In this document: positions 50,644 through 60,179 of the stretch, piece after piece
How positions within the stretch are numbered: the first letter of the stretch is position 1
Layout: each line of letters opens with the position of its first letter
Notes under the pieces: generated by a model
Told to the model about the DNA's origin: nothing
Database searches by the model: none
Seen by the model: only the letters and a program-made list of their open reading frames with translations
Assembly: GCA_963835295.1 (NCBI GenBank)
Contig: CAWIEX010000014.1
Coordinates: 682,001-746,000 of the forward strand
DNA length: 64,000 nucleotides
Direction: 5' to 3'
Source of the DNA: JAOPZW01 sp963835295
GTDB lineage: Bacteria > Actinomycetota > Thermoleophilia > Solirubrobacterales > Solirubrobacteraceae
Translations under genes and position numbers: made by a program

Positions 50644-51555
50644 CTAGCGCACGCGCATGCCGCTCTGGCTGTCCCAGTGCAGTGGTGAGGCGTACTTGCG
50701 CATCGGCGCCTCGGGCACGTGCCCGATGCGCGCGCCGTGGGGCGAGCCCGGCGGGCAGATGGCCACGAAGCGTGCGTAGCCGCCCGTGCCGCCGCCGAAC
50801 TTCGGGTAGCCGATGTCGACCAGGCAGCCGGTGGCCGGGACCTTGTCGAGGTTGGCCACGCCCTCAGCCTGGGCGTAGCCGTGGTGCATGAGCCACGACT
50901 CGCCGACCAGGGTCGGCGTGGAGTCGGTGTCGAGCGGCTCGTGGCCGTGGAAGAGGATGTGGCGCTGGAGGTGCAGGAACTCGAGCGCCTTCAGGGACAC
51001 GCCGGGGAACTTCTTGAGCTTGGGCAGTGCGGGGCTCGGCCAGCGCTTGGACCAGTCCGAGCGCACGAAGACGACGCTGCCAGCCGGGATCGTCCCGTGG
51101 TCGATCTCCCACTTGCGGATGTCGGAGACCTTCAAGGAGTAGTTGAAGTCCTTGCGGACCTGGGGAACGATCGAGATGACGACCAGCGGGCGCACGGCAA
51201 AGGTCGCCGGCAGCTCGTCGATGGCCGGGTACTCGGGCGCCCAGTGCGCCGGCGGGTCGAGCTGGGTGCCGAGCTGGTCGGTGGCCAGCGAGTAGTGCGT
51301 GGCCTCGAACCCGTCGGCCTTGTAGGTGTACGGGTTGCCGGTGGCGGGGTTGATCGAGGGACCGAAGGTCGAGGGGCCGAAGCCCGCCCACACCGGTATC
51401 GATGGCGTGATCGTGTGCGTGAGGTCGACGTAGCGCGCGCTCTTCAGCGCGGAGTCGTAGACCTTCCACAGCGACGAGTCCTGTGCGGACGCCGGGGCGG
51501 CCGCGAGGGCGGCGAGCGCCGCGGCGACGGCGGTGGCGGCGAGGGTCCTGCGCAT
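50644..51555 (-). CDS. Secreted cyclase-family (kynurenine formamidase-like) hydrolase
   Basis: A 303-residue protein with signal peptide AATAVAAALAALAAAPASAQ. The cyclase family motif is HxGTHxDxPxHF; here it reads THYSLATDQLGTQLDPPAHW, so Gln replaces one His while the Asp and His for metal remain. DLTHTITPSIPVWAGFG starts the domain; FVRSDWSKRWPSPALPKLKK and RHILFHGHEPLDTDSTPTLV follow. The start has GGAGGACCC just before ATG. Substrate unknown. It is 28 bp after gltX on the minus strand. Confidence 0.82.
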   Translation of the reverse strand: MRRTLAATAVAAALAALAAAPASAQDSSLWKVYDSALKSARYVDLTHTITPSIPVWAGFGPSTFGPSINPATGNPYTYKADGFEATHYSLATDQLGTQLDPPAHWAPEYPAIDELPATFAVRPLVVISIVPQVRKDFNYSLKVSDIRKWEIDHGTIPAGSVVFVRSDWSKRWPSPALPKLKKFPGVSLKALEFLHLQRHILFHGHEPLDTDSTPTLVGESWLMHHGYAQAEGVANLDKVPATGCLVDIGYPKFGGGTGGYARFVAICPPGSPHGARIGHVPEAPMRKYASPLHWDSQSGMRVR

Positions 51556-51640
51556 GGGTCCTCCAATGGGGTGGGTGCGAGAGGCCGGGTGCGTATCACC
51601 CGCGCGCCGCACGACCAACACGGTGCGATAGAAGGCAGAC

Positions 51641-52501
51641 ATGCTCATCGGCGCCCACGTCTCCCCCGCCGGCGGTCCCGCCAACGCCATCGCCCGCGGC
51701 GTCGAGCGCGGCTGCGACGCCATCCAGATCTTCAACCAGAATCCACGGGCGTGGAAGCCCACCGTCTATAGCGACGAGCAGGTGGCCGACTTCCACCAGG
51801 CGATGGAGAAGAGCCGCGTCGACGCGCTGCTCATCCATGCCGTCTACCTGCTCAACGCCGCGACCACCGACAAGGACATGCGCGCCAAGACGCGCGCGTC
51901 GCTCATCGCCTCGCTGCAGGCCGGCGACGCCCTCGGCGCGCACGCCGTCGTCCTGCATCCCGGCAGCGCCCTGGCGGGGAAGGTCGCCCCCGCGATCAAG
52001 CGCGCCGGCAAGCTCATCGCCGAGGCGCTGAGCGAGAGCGAGCACTGCCCGCTGCACCTCGAGAACACCGCGGGCACCGGCGGGACGCTCGGGCGCTCGT
52101 TCCAGGAGCTGGCCGACCTCGTCGACGCCGCCGGCCGGTCCAAGCGGCTCGGCCTGTGCCTGGACTCCTGCCACCTGTTCGCCTCGGGCTACGACATCCG
52201 CACCGAGGAGGGCCTGGCCCAGGTGCTCGACGAGTGCGACGCCGCGCTGGGCCCCAAGGCCATCGGCTCGCTGCACCTCAACGACTCCCAGACGCCGCTG
52301 GGCTCCAACCGCGACCGTCACGCCGACGTCGGCGAGGGCGAGCTCGGCCGGCGCGGCTGCGCCGTCTTCCTCTCAGAGCCGCGCTTCGACGGCTTGCCCT
52401 GCGTGCTCGAGACGCCGGGGCCCGACCGGCACGGCCCGACCAGGGCGCAGATCACGCTGACCCGACGGCTCCGGGGCCAGGGGACGAAGCGGCGTCGTTA
52501 G
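51641..52501 (+). CDS. nfo: Endonuclease IV (AP endonuclease)
   Basis: Cuts DNA at abasic sites in base-excision repair. The 286-residue TIM barrel has MLIGAHVSPAGGPANAIARG, IQIFNQNPRAWKPTVYSDEQ, LIHAVYLLNAATTDKDMRAK, VVLHPGSALAGKVAPAIKRA, LENTAGTGGTLGRSFQEL, LCLDSCHLFASGYDI, LHLNDSQTPLGSNRDRHADV and LETPGPD, which carry the zinc ligands. The barrel appears complete. It is convergent with dnaE. Confidence 0.95.
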   Translation: MLIGAHVSPAGGPANAIARGVERGCDAIQIFNQNPRAWKPTVYSDEQVADFHQAMEKSRVDALLIHAVYLLNAATTDKDMRAKTRASLIASLQAGDALGAHAVVLHPGSALAGKVAPAIKRAGKLIAEALSESEHCPLHLENTAGTGGTLGRSFQELADLVDAAGRSKRLGLCLDSCHLFASGYDIRTEEGLAQVLDECDAALGPKAIGSLHLNDSQTPLGSNRDRHADVGEGELGRRGCAVFLSEPRFDGLPCVLETPGPDRHGPTRAQITLTRRLRGQGTKRRR

Positions 52502-52844
52502 GCCGGGGGACCAGCGGGTACACAGGGATCGCGGCCCTCCGCCCCCGGTCCACAAAAGCGCGCGGTGGCGCGCCATCGCGCGGACATCAGAAGGCGACCC
52601 CCCGCCCCCGGTCCAGCGGTAGAGCGAGGGGTCGCTCGCGCGAAAGTAGCGGACGCAGACGTCGGCGTGTGACCGATCTCGTCCTTCTGCATAGGAAAAA
52701 GGCCGGACCTCAACGCCTTTCCGAGGCAGGGAGCCGTGGAATGGGGGAGGCGCCTAGCCCATCGTTTAGGCCCTTCCGTCTAACCAGAACTGGGGCGGGT
52801 CGACCTGAAGGGCCGCGGGGGCTGGCCGACTGGAGCGCCGCGGG
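52502..52844. other. Gene-free gap with a near-palindrome and GC repeats
   Basis: Between the nfo and dnaE stops no gene is supported. A 24-base near-perfect palindrome at 52559-52582 centres on GGCGCGCC. CCGCCCCCGGTCCA occurs twice, at 52539-52552 and 52601-52614. The region from 52680 has lower GC with CATAGGAAAAAGGCCGG. The palindrome lies where a bidirectional terminator is expected. Confidence 0.5.
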
Positions 52845-55800
52845 CTAGCCGACCTGCAGCGCCGCCGGGCCGAGGATGCGACCCAGCTCGGCGCGCAGGC
52901 TCGGCGTCTCGTTGACGCGGTAGCCCTCCCCCAGCCGCAGCGTCCGCGGGCCCGCCGACGTCTGGATCGCCAGCACGACCTCTGACTCGCCGGCGTGGTT
53001 GCCGAGGATGTGCTTGAGCTCCTCGATGATCGTCGCCGGCAGCGCCGTGGCGTCGACGCTCACCGTCAACGACTGCGGGCCTTGGGGCTCGAGGGCGGCC
53101 GCCTCGCGCGCCGCCTCGACCTCCTCGACGGTGGGCCGGAAGGGCTCGACGGTCTGCGCGATGAGCGAGGTGCCCTTGTCGCCGTGATCGACGCGCCCGC
53201 GCACGAGGACGACCTCGTCGACGCCCAGCGCACCCTCGTACTCGGCCAGCGCCTTGCCGAAGATGAGGACCTCGATCGCGCCCTCGAGGTCGTCGAGGGT
53301 GGCGAACATCATCGGGTCGCCCTTCTTCGTGCGGATCTTCTTGGCCTGGGTGATGATGCCCCCGGCCGTCACCCAGTCGCCGTCCTTGTGGTCGGGCAGC
53401 GAGGCCAGCGGCGCGTCGACGGCGGCCCGCAGCGCCTCGCGCACCTCCTTGAGCGGGTGCGCGGAGATGAAGAGCCCGATGGCCTCCTTCTCGATGGCCA
53501 GCAGCTCGGCCTGCTCGAACTCCTCGGGCGGGATCGGCGGGTGCTGCGGGGCCATGAAGGGCGAGGCGGCGCTGGCGTCGGCCCCGCCCAGGTCGCCCAG
53601 ATCGAAGATGCTCCCCTGGCCGATCTGGGCGTCGAGCTGCGCCTGTTGGCCCGCGGCCTGCGCTTGCTCGAGCACGCTGAGCATGCCCTTGCGCGTGGCG
53701 CCGGTCGAGCCGAAGGCGCCGCACTTGATCAGCGCCTCGATCGCGCGCTTGTTGACCGCGCGCGGGTCGACGCGGGTGCAGAAGTCCCAGATCGACTCGA
53801 ACTCCCCACCCTCCTCGCGCGCCGCCTTGATCGCCTCGACGGCCGCGAAGCCCACGCCCTTGACCGCGTCGAGCCCGAAGCGGATGTTGCCGTCGTCGAC
53901 CACGAACTCGTGGTCTGAGAGGTTCACGTCGGGTGGCAGGATGTCGATCCCCATGCCCTCCGCCTTGGCGGCGAAGAACGGGACCTTGTCCTTGGTGTCC
54001 ATGACCGAGGAGATCAGCGCGGCCATGTACTCGGCGGGGTAGTTGGCCTTCAGCCACGCCGTGCGGTAGGCGATCAGCGCGTAGCAGGCGGCGTGGGACT
54101 TGTTGAACGAATAGTCCGCCGACTTCTCGTTGGTGTCCCACAGCCAGTCGATGACGCTCTGCGGGACGCCGCTGACGCGGCAGCCCTCGACGAACTCGGG
54201 CTTGAGCGCCGCCATGGCCTGGCGGTTCTTCTTGCCGATCGCCTTGCGCAGGTCGTCCGCCTTGGCGCCCGAGAAGCCGGCCAGCTCCTTGGAGATCTGC
54301 ATGGCCTGCTCCTGGTACAGGATCACGCCGTAGGTCGAGCCGACGATCGGCGCCAGGCGCTCGTCGGGCACGGTGACCGCGTCGGGGTTGCGCTTGCCGC
54401 GCGCGTACGTCGGGATCTGATCCATCGCGCCTGGGCGGTACAGCGCGTTGAGGGCCACGAGGTCGTCGAACTCGCTCGTCTTGACCTGGCGCAGGGCGCT
54501 CTGCATGCCCTCGGACTCGAACTGGAACACCCCGACCGAGTCGCCGCGGGCCATCATCTCGTAGGTCTTGGCGTCGTCGAGCGGCAGGTTCGTCATGTCC
54601 GGGCGCTCACCGGTCGAGCGCTCGATGATGTCCAACGCGTCCTCGATGACGTCGAGGTTGCGCAGGCCCAGGAAGTCCATCTTCAGCAGGCCGAGCTCCT
54701 CGACCGGCTTCATCGAGAACTGCGTGACGAGCCTGTAGTCCTTCTCGCCGCCGTTCCCGTTGCCGCCGGAGTCCGCGAGCTGCAGCGGCACGACATCGGT
54801 CAGCGGCATCCCCGCGATGACGACCGCGGCAGCGTGGATCGACGCGTTGCGGACGATGCCCTCCAGGCCACGGGCGACGTCGATGATCTGCTTGGACGTG
54901 GCGTCGGTGTCGTAGGCGCCCCGCAGCGGCTCGCCCGGCTGCAGGCAGCGGTCGAAGCTCGGCGCCCGGCCCTGCTCGGGATCGGGGATGAGCTTGGCCA
55001 GGCGGTCGCCCACGCCATAGTCGTGGCCCAGCACGCGCGCGGCGTCGCGCGTGGCGGCGCGCGGGAACATCTTGCCGAAGGTGATGATCTGCGCCACCGA
55101 CTCGCGCCCGTACTTCGCGACCACGTACTGCATGACGCGCTCGCGGCCGCGGACGGAGAAGTCGATGTCGATATCCGGCATCGACACGCGCTCGGGATTG
55201 AGGAAGCGCTCGAAGAGCAGGTCGTAGCGCAGCGGATCGAGGTCGGTGATGCGCAGCGCGTAGGCCACGATCGAGCCCGCCGCACTGCCTCGCCCCGGGC
55301 CGACGGCGATGCCGTTGTCCTTGGCCCACTTGACGAAGTCCCAGACGATGAGGAAGTAGGCGTTGAAGCCCATGCGGTCGATGACCGCGAGCTCCATCTC
55401 GGCGCGCTCGACCGCGTCGGCGGGAATCGGGTCGCCGTAGCGCGCGTGCAACCCCTCCATCACGCGCTCGCGCAGGTAGGCCCGCTCGTCCTCGCCCTCG
55501 GGCAGGTAGCGCGGGATGAGCTGGCGGCCGAGCTCGATGGTGACGTCGCAGCGCTCGGCGATCTCGAGCGTCGAGGCGATCGCCTCGGGCCACTCCGCGA
55601 AGGCGTCGGCCATCTCCTCGCTCGAGCGCAGGAAGAACTCGTTCGTGTCGAAGGTCATCTTCGGCGCCGCGAGTGTGGACTTCGTCTGCACGCAGAGCAG
55701 CGCCGTGTGGTGGTGGTAGTCCTCGCGGCGCAGGTAGTGCACGTCGCCCGTGCCCACGATCGGGCGCCCGACCTCGCGCGCGATTCGCACGATGCCCTCG

Positions 55801-56363
55801 TTGGCCTTCTCCTGGTCGGCGATGCCGTTCTTCTGGACCTCGAAGTAGACGTTGTCGGCCCCGAAGGCGTTCAGGAGGTCGTCGACATGGGCGCGCGCCT
55901 CGCCCTCGCGACCGTCGACCAAGCGCTGGCAGAAGCGCGAGGCCAGGCAGCCCGTCAGGGCGATGATCCCCTCGCCGCGCGCGGCGAGTTGGGCCATGTC
56001 GAGGTTCGGCTTGCCGCGGTGCAGGCCCTCGAGGAAGCCCTCCGAGGAGAGCTTGACCAGGTTGCGATAGCCGACGTCCGACGCCGCCAGCAGCGTGAGG
56101 TGGTTGCGCTCGACGCGCCCCGACGAGCGATTCGTGTGGTCGTCGACCAGGTAGATCTCGCAGCCGAGGATCGGCTTGACGTCGTGCTTGCGGCACGCCT
56201 TGTAGAGCTCGACGGCACCGTTCATGACCCCGTGGTCGGTGAGCCCCAACGCCGGCTGGCCGAACTCCGCGGCGCGCTTGGCGAGCTCCTCGATATTGCA
56301 CGCGCCGTCGAGCAGCGAGTACTCGGAGTGGACGTGAAGGTGGGCGCAGGAAGGGGTGCTCAC
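52845..56363 (-). CDS. dnaE: DNA polymerase III alpha subunit
   Basis: Main replicative polymerase, family C, 1172 residues. The PHP domain starts HLHVHSEYSLLDGACNIEEL, with LGLTDHGVMNGAVELYKACR and LTGCLASRFCQRLVDG. The polymerase active site has GPGRGSAAGSIVAYALRITD and the metal motif MPDIDIDFSVRGRERVMQYV near residue 395. The thumb and tRNA-like HhH part follow. The OB fold is DGDWVTAGGIITQAKKIRTK. It is dnaE1-like with intact PHP metal residues. It ends the nfo-dnaE convergent pair. Confidence 0.97.
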   Translation of the reverse strand: MSTPSCAHLHVHSEYSLLDGACNIEELAKRAAEFGQPALGLTDHGVMNGAVELYKACRKHDVKPILGCEIYLVDDHTNRSSGRVERNHLTLLAASDVGYRNLVKLSSEGFLEGLHRGKPNLDMAQLAARGEGIIALTGCLASRFCQRLVDGREGEARAHVDDLLNAFGADNVYFEVQKNGIADQEKANEGIVRIAREVGRPIVGTGDVHYLRREDYHHHTALLCVQTKSTLAAPKMTFDTNEFFLRSSEEMADAFAEWPEAIASTLEIAERCDVTIELGRQLIPRYLPEGEDERAYLRERVMEGLHARYGDPIPADAVERAEMELAVIDRMGFNAYFLIVWDFVKWAKDNGIAVGPGRGSAAGSIVAYALRITDLDPLRYDLLFERFLNPERVSMPDIDIDFSVRGRERVMQYVVAKYGRESVAQIITFGKMFPRAATRDAARVLGHDYGVGDRLAKLIPDPEQGRAPSFDRCLQPGEPLRGAYDTDATSKQIIDVARGLEGIVRNASIHAAAVVIAGMPLTDVVPLQLADSGGNGNGGEKDYRLVTQFSMKPVEELGLLKMDFLGLRNLDVIEDALDIIERSTGERPDMTNLPLDDAKTYEMMARGDSVGVFQFESEGMQSALRQVKTSEFDDLVALNALYRPGAMDQIPTYARGKRNPDAVTVPDERLAPIVGSTYGVILYQEQAMQISKELAGFSGAKADDLRKAIGKKNRQAMAALKPEFVEGCRVSGVPQSVIDWLWDTNEKSADYSFNKSHAACYALIAYRTAWLKANYPAEYMAALISSVMDTKDKVPFFAAKAEGMGIDILPPDVNLSDHEFVVDDGNIRFGLDAVKGVGFAAVEAIKAAREEGGEFESIWDFCTRVDPRAVNKRAIEALIKCGAFGSTGATRKGMLSVLEQAQAAGQQAQLDAQIGQGSIFDLGDLGGADASAASPFMAPQHPPIPPEEFEQAELLAIEKEAIGLFISAHPLKEVREALRAAVDAPLASLPDHKDGDWVTAGGIITQAKKIRTKKGDPMMFATLDDLEGAIEVLIFGKALAEYEGALGVDEVVLVRGRVDHGDKGTSLIAQTVEPFRPTVEEVEAAREAAALEPQGPQSLTVSVDATALPATIIEELKHILGNHAGESEVVLAIQTSAGPRTLRLGEGYRVNETPSLRAELGRILGPAALQVG

Positions 56364-56427
56364 GGGGTCATCGAGGATAGGCGTCCGCTCGGATGTCCCG
56401 CCCGACCGTTTCCGCTCCTTGCGGCCT

Positions 56428-57174
56428 TCAGTCGACGGCGATCGCGAGGTGCTCGGCCAGCCCGGCGCGGCCCGCGTCGGTCAGCCTCACCGCGCGCGTG
56501 CGCGGCAACCGAGCCACCCATTGGAGCTCGAACATCCGCGTCGCCAGCGCTGCGCCCAGGGCACCGGAGAGGTGGTGGGCCTGCTCGCTCCAGTCCACGC
56601 AGTAGCGAATCGGCGTGCGCGGGCCCGCGAGGGCGCCGTCGACGTCGACGCCCAGGTCGCGCAGCCGCCGCGCGCCGCCGTCGGTCAGCCGGTAGTCGAG
56701 ATCGCGGCCGACGGCCGACGGGCGATCCGCACGCGCGCGTCCGCGCGCGTGGCGCCCGTCGCCGCCGGTCAGCACGCCGTGGTCCACGAAGCCGGTCATC
56801 AGCGCCACCCCGAGCCGGCCCGCCAGGTGGTCGTAGCACGTGCGCGCCGCCCGCACGGCGTGTGCGCGGGTGCCCTCGCGCAGCGAGCGCACCGGCGCGT
56901 CCGGGGCGATGCGGGCCAGCGCCTCGAGGGCCCGCGCCACGTCGGGGCCCGCCAGGCGGAAGTAGCGGTGGCGCCCGTGGCGCTCGGCCACCACCAGGCC
57001 CCCGTCGACGAGCTTGCGCAGGTGCACGCTCGCCGTCGAGGGAGCGACGCCCGCCTCCGCGGCCAGCACGCTGGCGGGCAGCTCGCGCCCGTCGGTCAGC
57101 GCCCGCAGCACGCGGGCGCGACCCGGGTCGCCGATGAGAGCGCCCACACGGGCCAGATCCGTGTCACCGGCCAT
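56428..57174 (-). CDS. ArsR-family winged-helix regulator
   Basis: A 248-residue protein. The first 90 residues are an ArsR winged helix: IGDPGRARVLRALTDGRELP, ASVLAAEAGVAPSTASVHLR, KLVDGGLVVAERHGRHRYFR. The C-terminal part (DYRLTDGGARRLRDLGVDVD, CVDWSEQAHHLSGALGAALA) is not a known ligand domain, although a second helical region resembles the C-terminal part of other ArsR regulators. No metal-binding CxC pair is present. It is divergent from an MFS exporter with a palindrome between, so it probably represses that gene. Confidence 0.86.
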   Translation of the reverse strand: MAGDTDLARVGALIGDPGRARVLRALTDGRELPASVLAAEAGVAPSTASVHLRKLVDGGLVVAERHGRHRYFRLAGPDVARALEALARIAPDAPVRSLREGTRAHAVRAARTCYDHLAGRLGVALMTGFVDHGVLTGGDGRHARGRARADRPSAVGRDLDYRLTDGGARRLRDLGVDVDGALAGPRTPIRYCVDWSEQAHHLSGALGAALATRMFELQWVARLPRTRAVRLTDAGRAGLAEHLAIAVD

Positions 57175-57196
57175 CGAACGAGGGTAGCCGCGCGAC

Positions 57197-57216
57197 GCTT
57201 CGTCCCGAGACGAAGC
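57197..57216. promoter_or_regulatory. Palindromic operator candidate between the ArsR and MFS genes
   Basis: GCTTCGTC-CCGA-GACGAAGC is a perfect 8-bp inverted repeat in the 64-bp divergent gap, flanked by GCCGCG (57187-57192) and CGCGGC (57219-57224). Its position suits a dimeric repressor of both genes. Confidence 0.55.
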
Positions 57217-57238
57217 CTCGCGGCCCTACGGTCGAGCG

Positions 57239-58570
57239 ATGACCTCCCAGCGCCGCACCCTCACGCTCATCGTCATGTGCGTCGGGATGTTCCTCGTCCT
57301 GCTCGACGTGACGGTCGTCAACGTGGCCCTGCCGAGCCTGCGCGCCGATCTGGGCGCCAGCGTGGGCAGCCTGCAGTGGATCGTGGACGGCTACGCCGTC
57401 GCGCTGGCCTCGCTGATGCTCCCGAGCGGCGATCTCGGCGACCGCCACGGTCACAAGCGCGTCGTGCTCGCGGGCCTCGCCGCCTTCGGCACGGGCTCGC
57501 TGGCGGCCGGGCTCGCCCCCGGGGCGGCGCTGCTCGTCGCCGGGCGCGTCGTGCAGGGCGCGGGCGCGGCGCTCCTGCTGCCGGGCACGCTCGCGGTCAT
57601 CTCGCGCGCCTACCCGGACGCGGCGGAGCGGGCGCGGGCGATCGGCATCTGGGCGGCGATCTCGTCGCTGGCGCTGCCCGCCGGGGTCATCGCCGGCGGT
57701 GCCCTGGTCGACGGCCCGGGGTGGCGTTGGGCCTTCCTCGTCAACCTGCCCGTCGTCGCGGTCGCGCTGCCGGTGACGGCGCGCGTCGTGCGCGAGTCGC
57801 GCGAGCCGGCCGCCCGCGCGCTGGACGTCCCGGGCGCCGCGCTCGCGGCGGCGCTGCTCGCAACGGTGACCTTCGCGATCATCGCCGCCTCGCCCGCGGC
57901 GGGCGCGGCGGCCGCCGCGCTGCTGGCGGCCCTGGTGGCGGTCGAGCGCCGGCAGCGCGAGCCGATGCTGCCCGGGGCATTGTTCCGCCGCCCGGCCTTC
58001 GTCGCCGCCAACGCCGTCGGCACGGCGATGAACCTCGGCACCCTCGGCACGCTGTTCGTGCTCACCCTCTTCCTCCAGGACGTCCAGGGCCGCTCCGCGC
58101 TCGGGGCCGGCGTGGCGATCCTGCCCGCCTTCGGGCTGCTGGCCGTCGTGGCCCCGCTGTCGGGACAGCTCGTCGGGCGGATCGGCCCGCGGCGGCCGAT
58201 GGTGGCCGGCCTCCTCATCGCGGCGGCCGGGCTCGCCCTGCTGGCCGACGACGCGCTGCTCGCCGCGTCGGTGCTCTGGGGGCTCGGGCTCGGCGTGCTC
58301 ACCCCCTCCGTGGTCGCCGCCGCCATGGGCGCGGTGCAGGCCGACCGCGCCGGCCTGGCCGCCGCGGTCAACAACACCGCGCGCCAGGCCGGCGGCGCGA
58401 TCGGCATCGCCGCGTCGGGCGCCGTGGCCGGCAGCCCGGCGCGCGCGGGGTTCACCCACGGCTTTCACGCGGTCGCGCTGGGCGCCGCCGGCCTGTACGT
58501 CGCGGCGGCCGCGCTCGCGTGGGCCGCGGTGCCCAGCCGCGAGCGGCTGCCCGCTGGGGCGCATGTCTAG
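57239..58570 (+). CDS. MFS transporter, DHA2-like drug exporter
   Basis: A 443-residue MFS protein. DVTVVNVALPSLRADLGASV then LQWIVDGYAVALASLMLPSG carry the DHA2 motifs. DRHGHKRVVLAGLAAFGTG is motif A, and VVQGAGAALLLPGTLAVIS is a C-like motif. About 12-14 helices are visible, ending LYVAAAALAWAAVPSRERLP. The divergent ArsR regulator suggests inducible drug efflux. It is convergent with the DUF899 gene, sharing 4 bases at the stops. Confidence 0.9.
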   Translation: MTSQRRTLTLIVMCVGMFLVLLDVTVVNVALPSLRADLGASVGSLQWIVDGYAVALASLMLPSGDLGDRHGHKRVVLAGLAAFGTGSLAAGLAPGAALLVAGRVVQGAGAALLLPGTLAVISRAYPDAAERARAIGIWAAISSLALPAGVIAGGALVDGPGWRWAFLVNLPVVAVALPVTARVVRESREPAARALDVPGAALAAALLATVTFAIIAASPAAGAAAAALLAALVAVERRQREPMLPGALFRRPAFVAANAVGTAMNLGTLGTLFVLTLFLQDVQGRSALGAGVAILPAFGLLAVVAPLSGQLVGRIGPRRPMVAGLLIAAAGLALLADDALLAASVLWGLGLGVLTPSVVAAAMGAVQADRAGLAAAVNNTARQAGGAIGIAASGAVAGSPARAGFTHGFHAVALGAAGLYVAAAALAWAAVPSRERLPAGAHV

Positions 58571-59328
58571 TACTCGTCGCGCCGGCGCCACCACGCCCCG
58601 GTCTCGTTGCGCCCCTTGGGCGCGCGGTCGAGCCACTGGTACATGCCCCAGAGCCCATCCAGGCCTCGCGCGTACGCCGAGTAGGTGTGGTAGACGACGC
58701 CGTCCTCGAGGGCGAACGCGCTCATGCCCGGCGCCTCGCGGGTGAACGTCGCAACGTCGGTGCCGGCCATCGCCGCATGCTGGGCGACCGTGCTGGCGGG
58801 ATCGACGTCTTGGACCCACGTCGTGTCCCGGTCGCGGTAGTTGTAGTCGACGCTCCCGGACCGCTGCTGCTCCTCCGTGATCGACGTGTTGAAGTCGTAG
58901 TTGAAGTCGCTGCCCTGTGACGACGCCCAGGTGAAGGTCCAGCCCATCCGCCGCTTGTAGGCCTCGAGAGCGGCGATCGGGGCCCTCGAGACGGCGACCA
59001 TCGCGACGTCGTGGTGCTCGAGGTGGACGACCGAGCCGTTGAAGCCGTCGGCGATCGCCGAGCACGAGGGACAGCCGCCGCTGAACTCCGGCCCGAACAT
59101 GAAGTGGTAGACGAGCAGCTGCGAGCGCCCGCCGAAGAGGTCGGCGAGCGACGCCGGGCCGTCCGCGGTCTCGAAGCGGTAGCTCTTCTCGACGGGGACC
59201 CAGGGCAGCTCTAGGCGGCGGCGGGCCAGCTCGTCGCCGCGGCGGGTCAGCTCCTTCTCGGCCTCGAGCAGCTCGAGGCGGGCGGCGAGCCACTGCTCGC
59301 GCGTGGCGGTGGCGTGGGTGGTGGTCAT
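58567..59328 (-). CDS. DUF899 thioredoxin-like protein
   Basis: A 253-residue protein. It has a helical N-terminus REQWLAARLELLEAEKELTR, then a thioredoxin-like fold with LLVYHFMFGPEFSGGCPSCS (single active-site-like CPSC), VHLEHHDVAMVAVSRAPIAA and GSVDYNYRDRDTTW. The family is known only as DUF899 and its function is unproven. The start overlaps the stop of the ArsR-SRPBCC gene by 4 bp, so both are co-expressed. Confidence 0.88.
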   Translation of the reverse strand: MTTTHATATREQWLAARLELLEAEKELTRRGDELARRRLELPWVPVEKSYRFETADGPASLADLFGGRSQLLVYHFMFGPEFSGGCPSCSAIADGFNGSVVHLEHHDVAMVAVSRAPIAALEAYKRRMGWTFTWASSQGSDFNYDFNTSITEEQQRSGSVDYNYRDRDTTWVQDVDPASTVAQHAAMAGTDVATFTREAPGMSAFALEDGVVYHTYSAYARGLDGLWGMYQWLDRAPKGRNETGAWWRRRDEY

Positions 59329-60179
59329 GACCTCGTCACCCCGAGGCTCTCGAGCCGCGTCGAAGCGGAGCGATCGGGGAGCGTCTCGCCGGTCTCCAAG
59401 AGCGTCTTGAGGTTCGCCAGCACGCGCGGCCACCCGTCGCTGATGAGCGAGCCCGTGAGGCCGCCCGGCAGCAGCCCGTCGTGGACCACCGTGAGCTTGA
59501 CCTGGTCGTCGCCGAGCGGCTCGATGTCGAAGGTGACCTTCGAGCGAGGCTCGGCCGCGAGGCGCTCACGCGTCTCGTCACTGAAGTCGAGCGCGTCGGC
59601 CAGCTCTGGTGTGAAGGTGTGCCAGGTGTACGAGAGCCGGCGGTAGGGGTCGGACTCGACCACGCGCTGCTCGGCGTCGGCGATCGTCACACCGCGCTGA
59701 TGCCAGCTCATCGGCGAGCCGGCGGCCCAGTCGGTGTCGAAGGTGATGCCCCAGTAAGCCTCGGTGAACGCCGGCTCGGTCAGGGCCTGCCAGAGCTTGT
59801 CGGGGGTCGTCTTGATGTACGTCGTGTAGACGAACGAGGGCCTGTCCACAGCGGTGTCCTCCAGTGCTCGCTTGAGATCGGCGAGCGCGTTCACGCGGGC
59901 CCGCTCGTAGCGGGTGATCCAGCGCTCGGCGATCTCGTTGATGGGCGCCGCGTTGAGGTAGTGCAGCTTCTCCCGCCCGCGGCGGACGGTCGTGACGAGG
60001 TTGGCCGCCTCCAGCACCGCGAGGTGCTTGCTCACCGACTGACGCGCCATGTCCAGCCGCGAGCACAGCTCGCGCAGCGTCTGGCCGTTGCGCTCGTTGA
60101 GGCTGTCGAGCAGGACCCGCCTGCTCGCGTCGCCCAGCGCCCTGAACACATCGTCGTCGGGATGCGAATAGGCAGCCAT
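59325..60179 (-). CDS. ArsR winged helix fused to an SRPBCC (AHSA1) domain
   Basis: A 284-residue fusion. Residues 1-95 are an ArsR-like helix-turn-helix (SRRVLLDSLNERNGQTLREL, CSRLDMARQSVSKHLAVLEA, ANLVTTVRRGREKLHYLNAA). Residues about 115-270 are an AHSA1/SRPBCC domain (TYIKTTPDKLWQALTEPAFT, PYRRLSYTWHTFTPELADAL). The SRPBCC pocket may bind a hydrophobic ligand that controls DNA binding. It leads an operon with DUF899 and sits under two palindromes. Confidence 0.9.
   Translation of the reverse strand: MAAYSHPDDDVFRALGDASRRVLLDSLNERNGQTLRELCSRLDMARQSVSKHLAVLEAANLVTTVRRGREKLHYLNAAPINEIAERWITRYERARVNALADLKRALEDTAVDRPSFVYTTYIKTTPDKLWQALTEPAFTEAYWGITFDTDWAAGSPMSWHQRGVTIADAEQRVVESDPYRRLSYTWHTFTPELADALDFSDETRERLAAEPRSKVTFDIEPLGDDQVKLTVVHDGLLPGGLTGSLISDGWPRVLANLKTLLETGETLPDRSASTRLESLGVTRS

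Noticed and set aside
52559..52582. AscI-like palindrome as an attachment site or transposon end
   Set aside because: There are no flanking transposase or integrase genes; a terminator between convergent genes is simpler.
52610..52690. tRNA-like sequence GTCCAGCGGTAGAGC
   Set aside because: The D-arm does not pair and no anticodon or T-arm follows, so it is not a tRNA.
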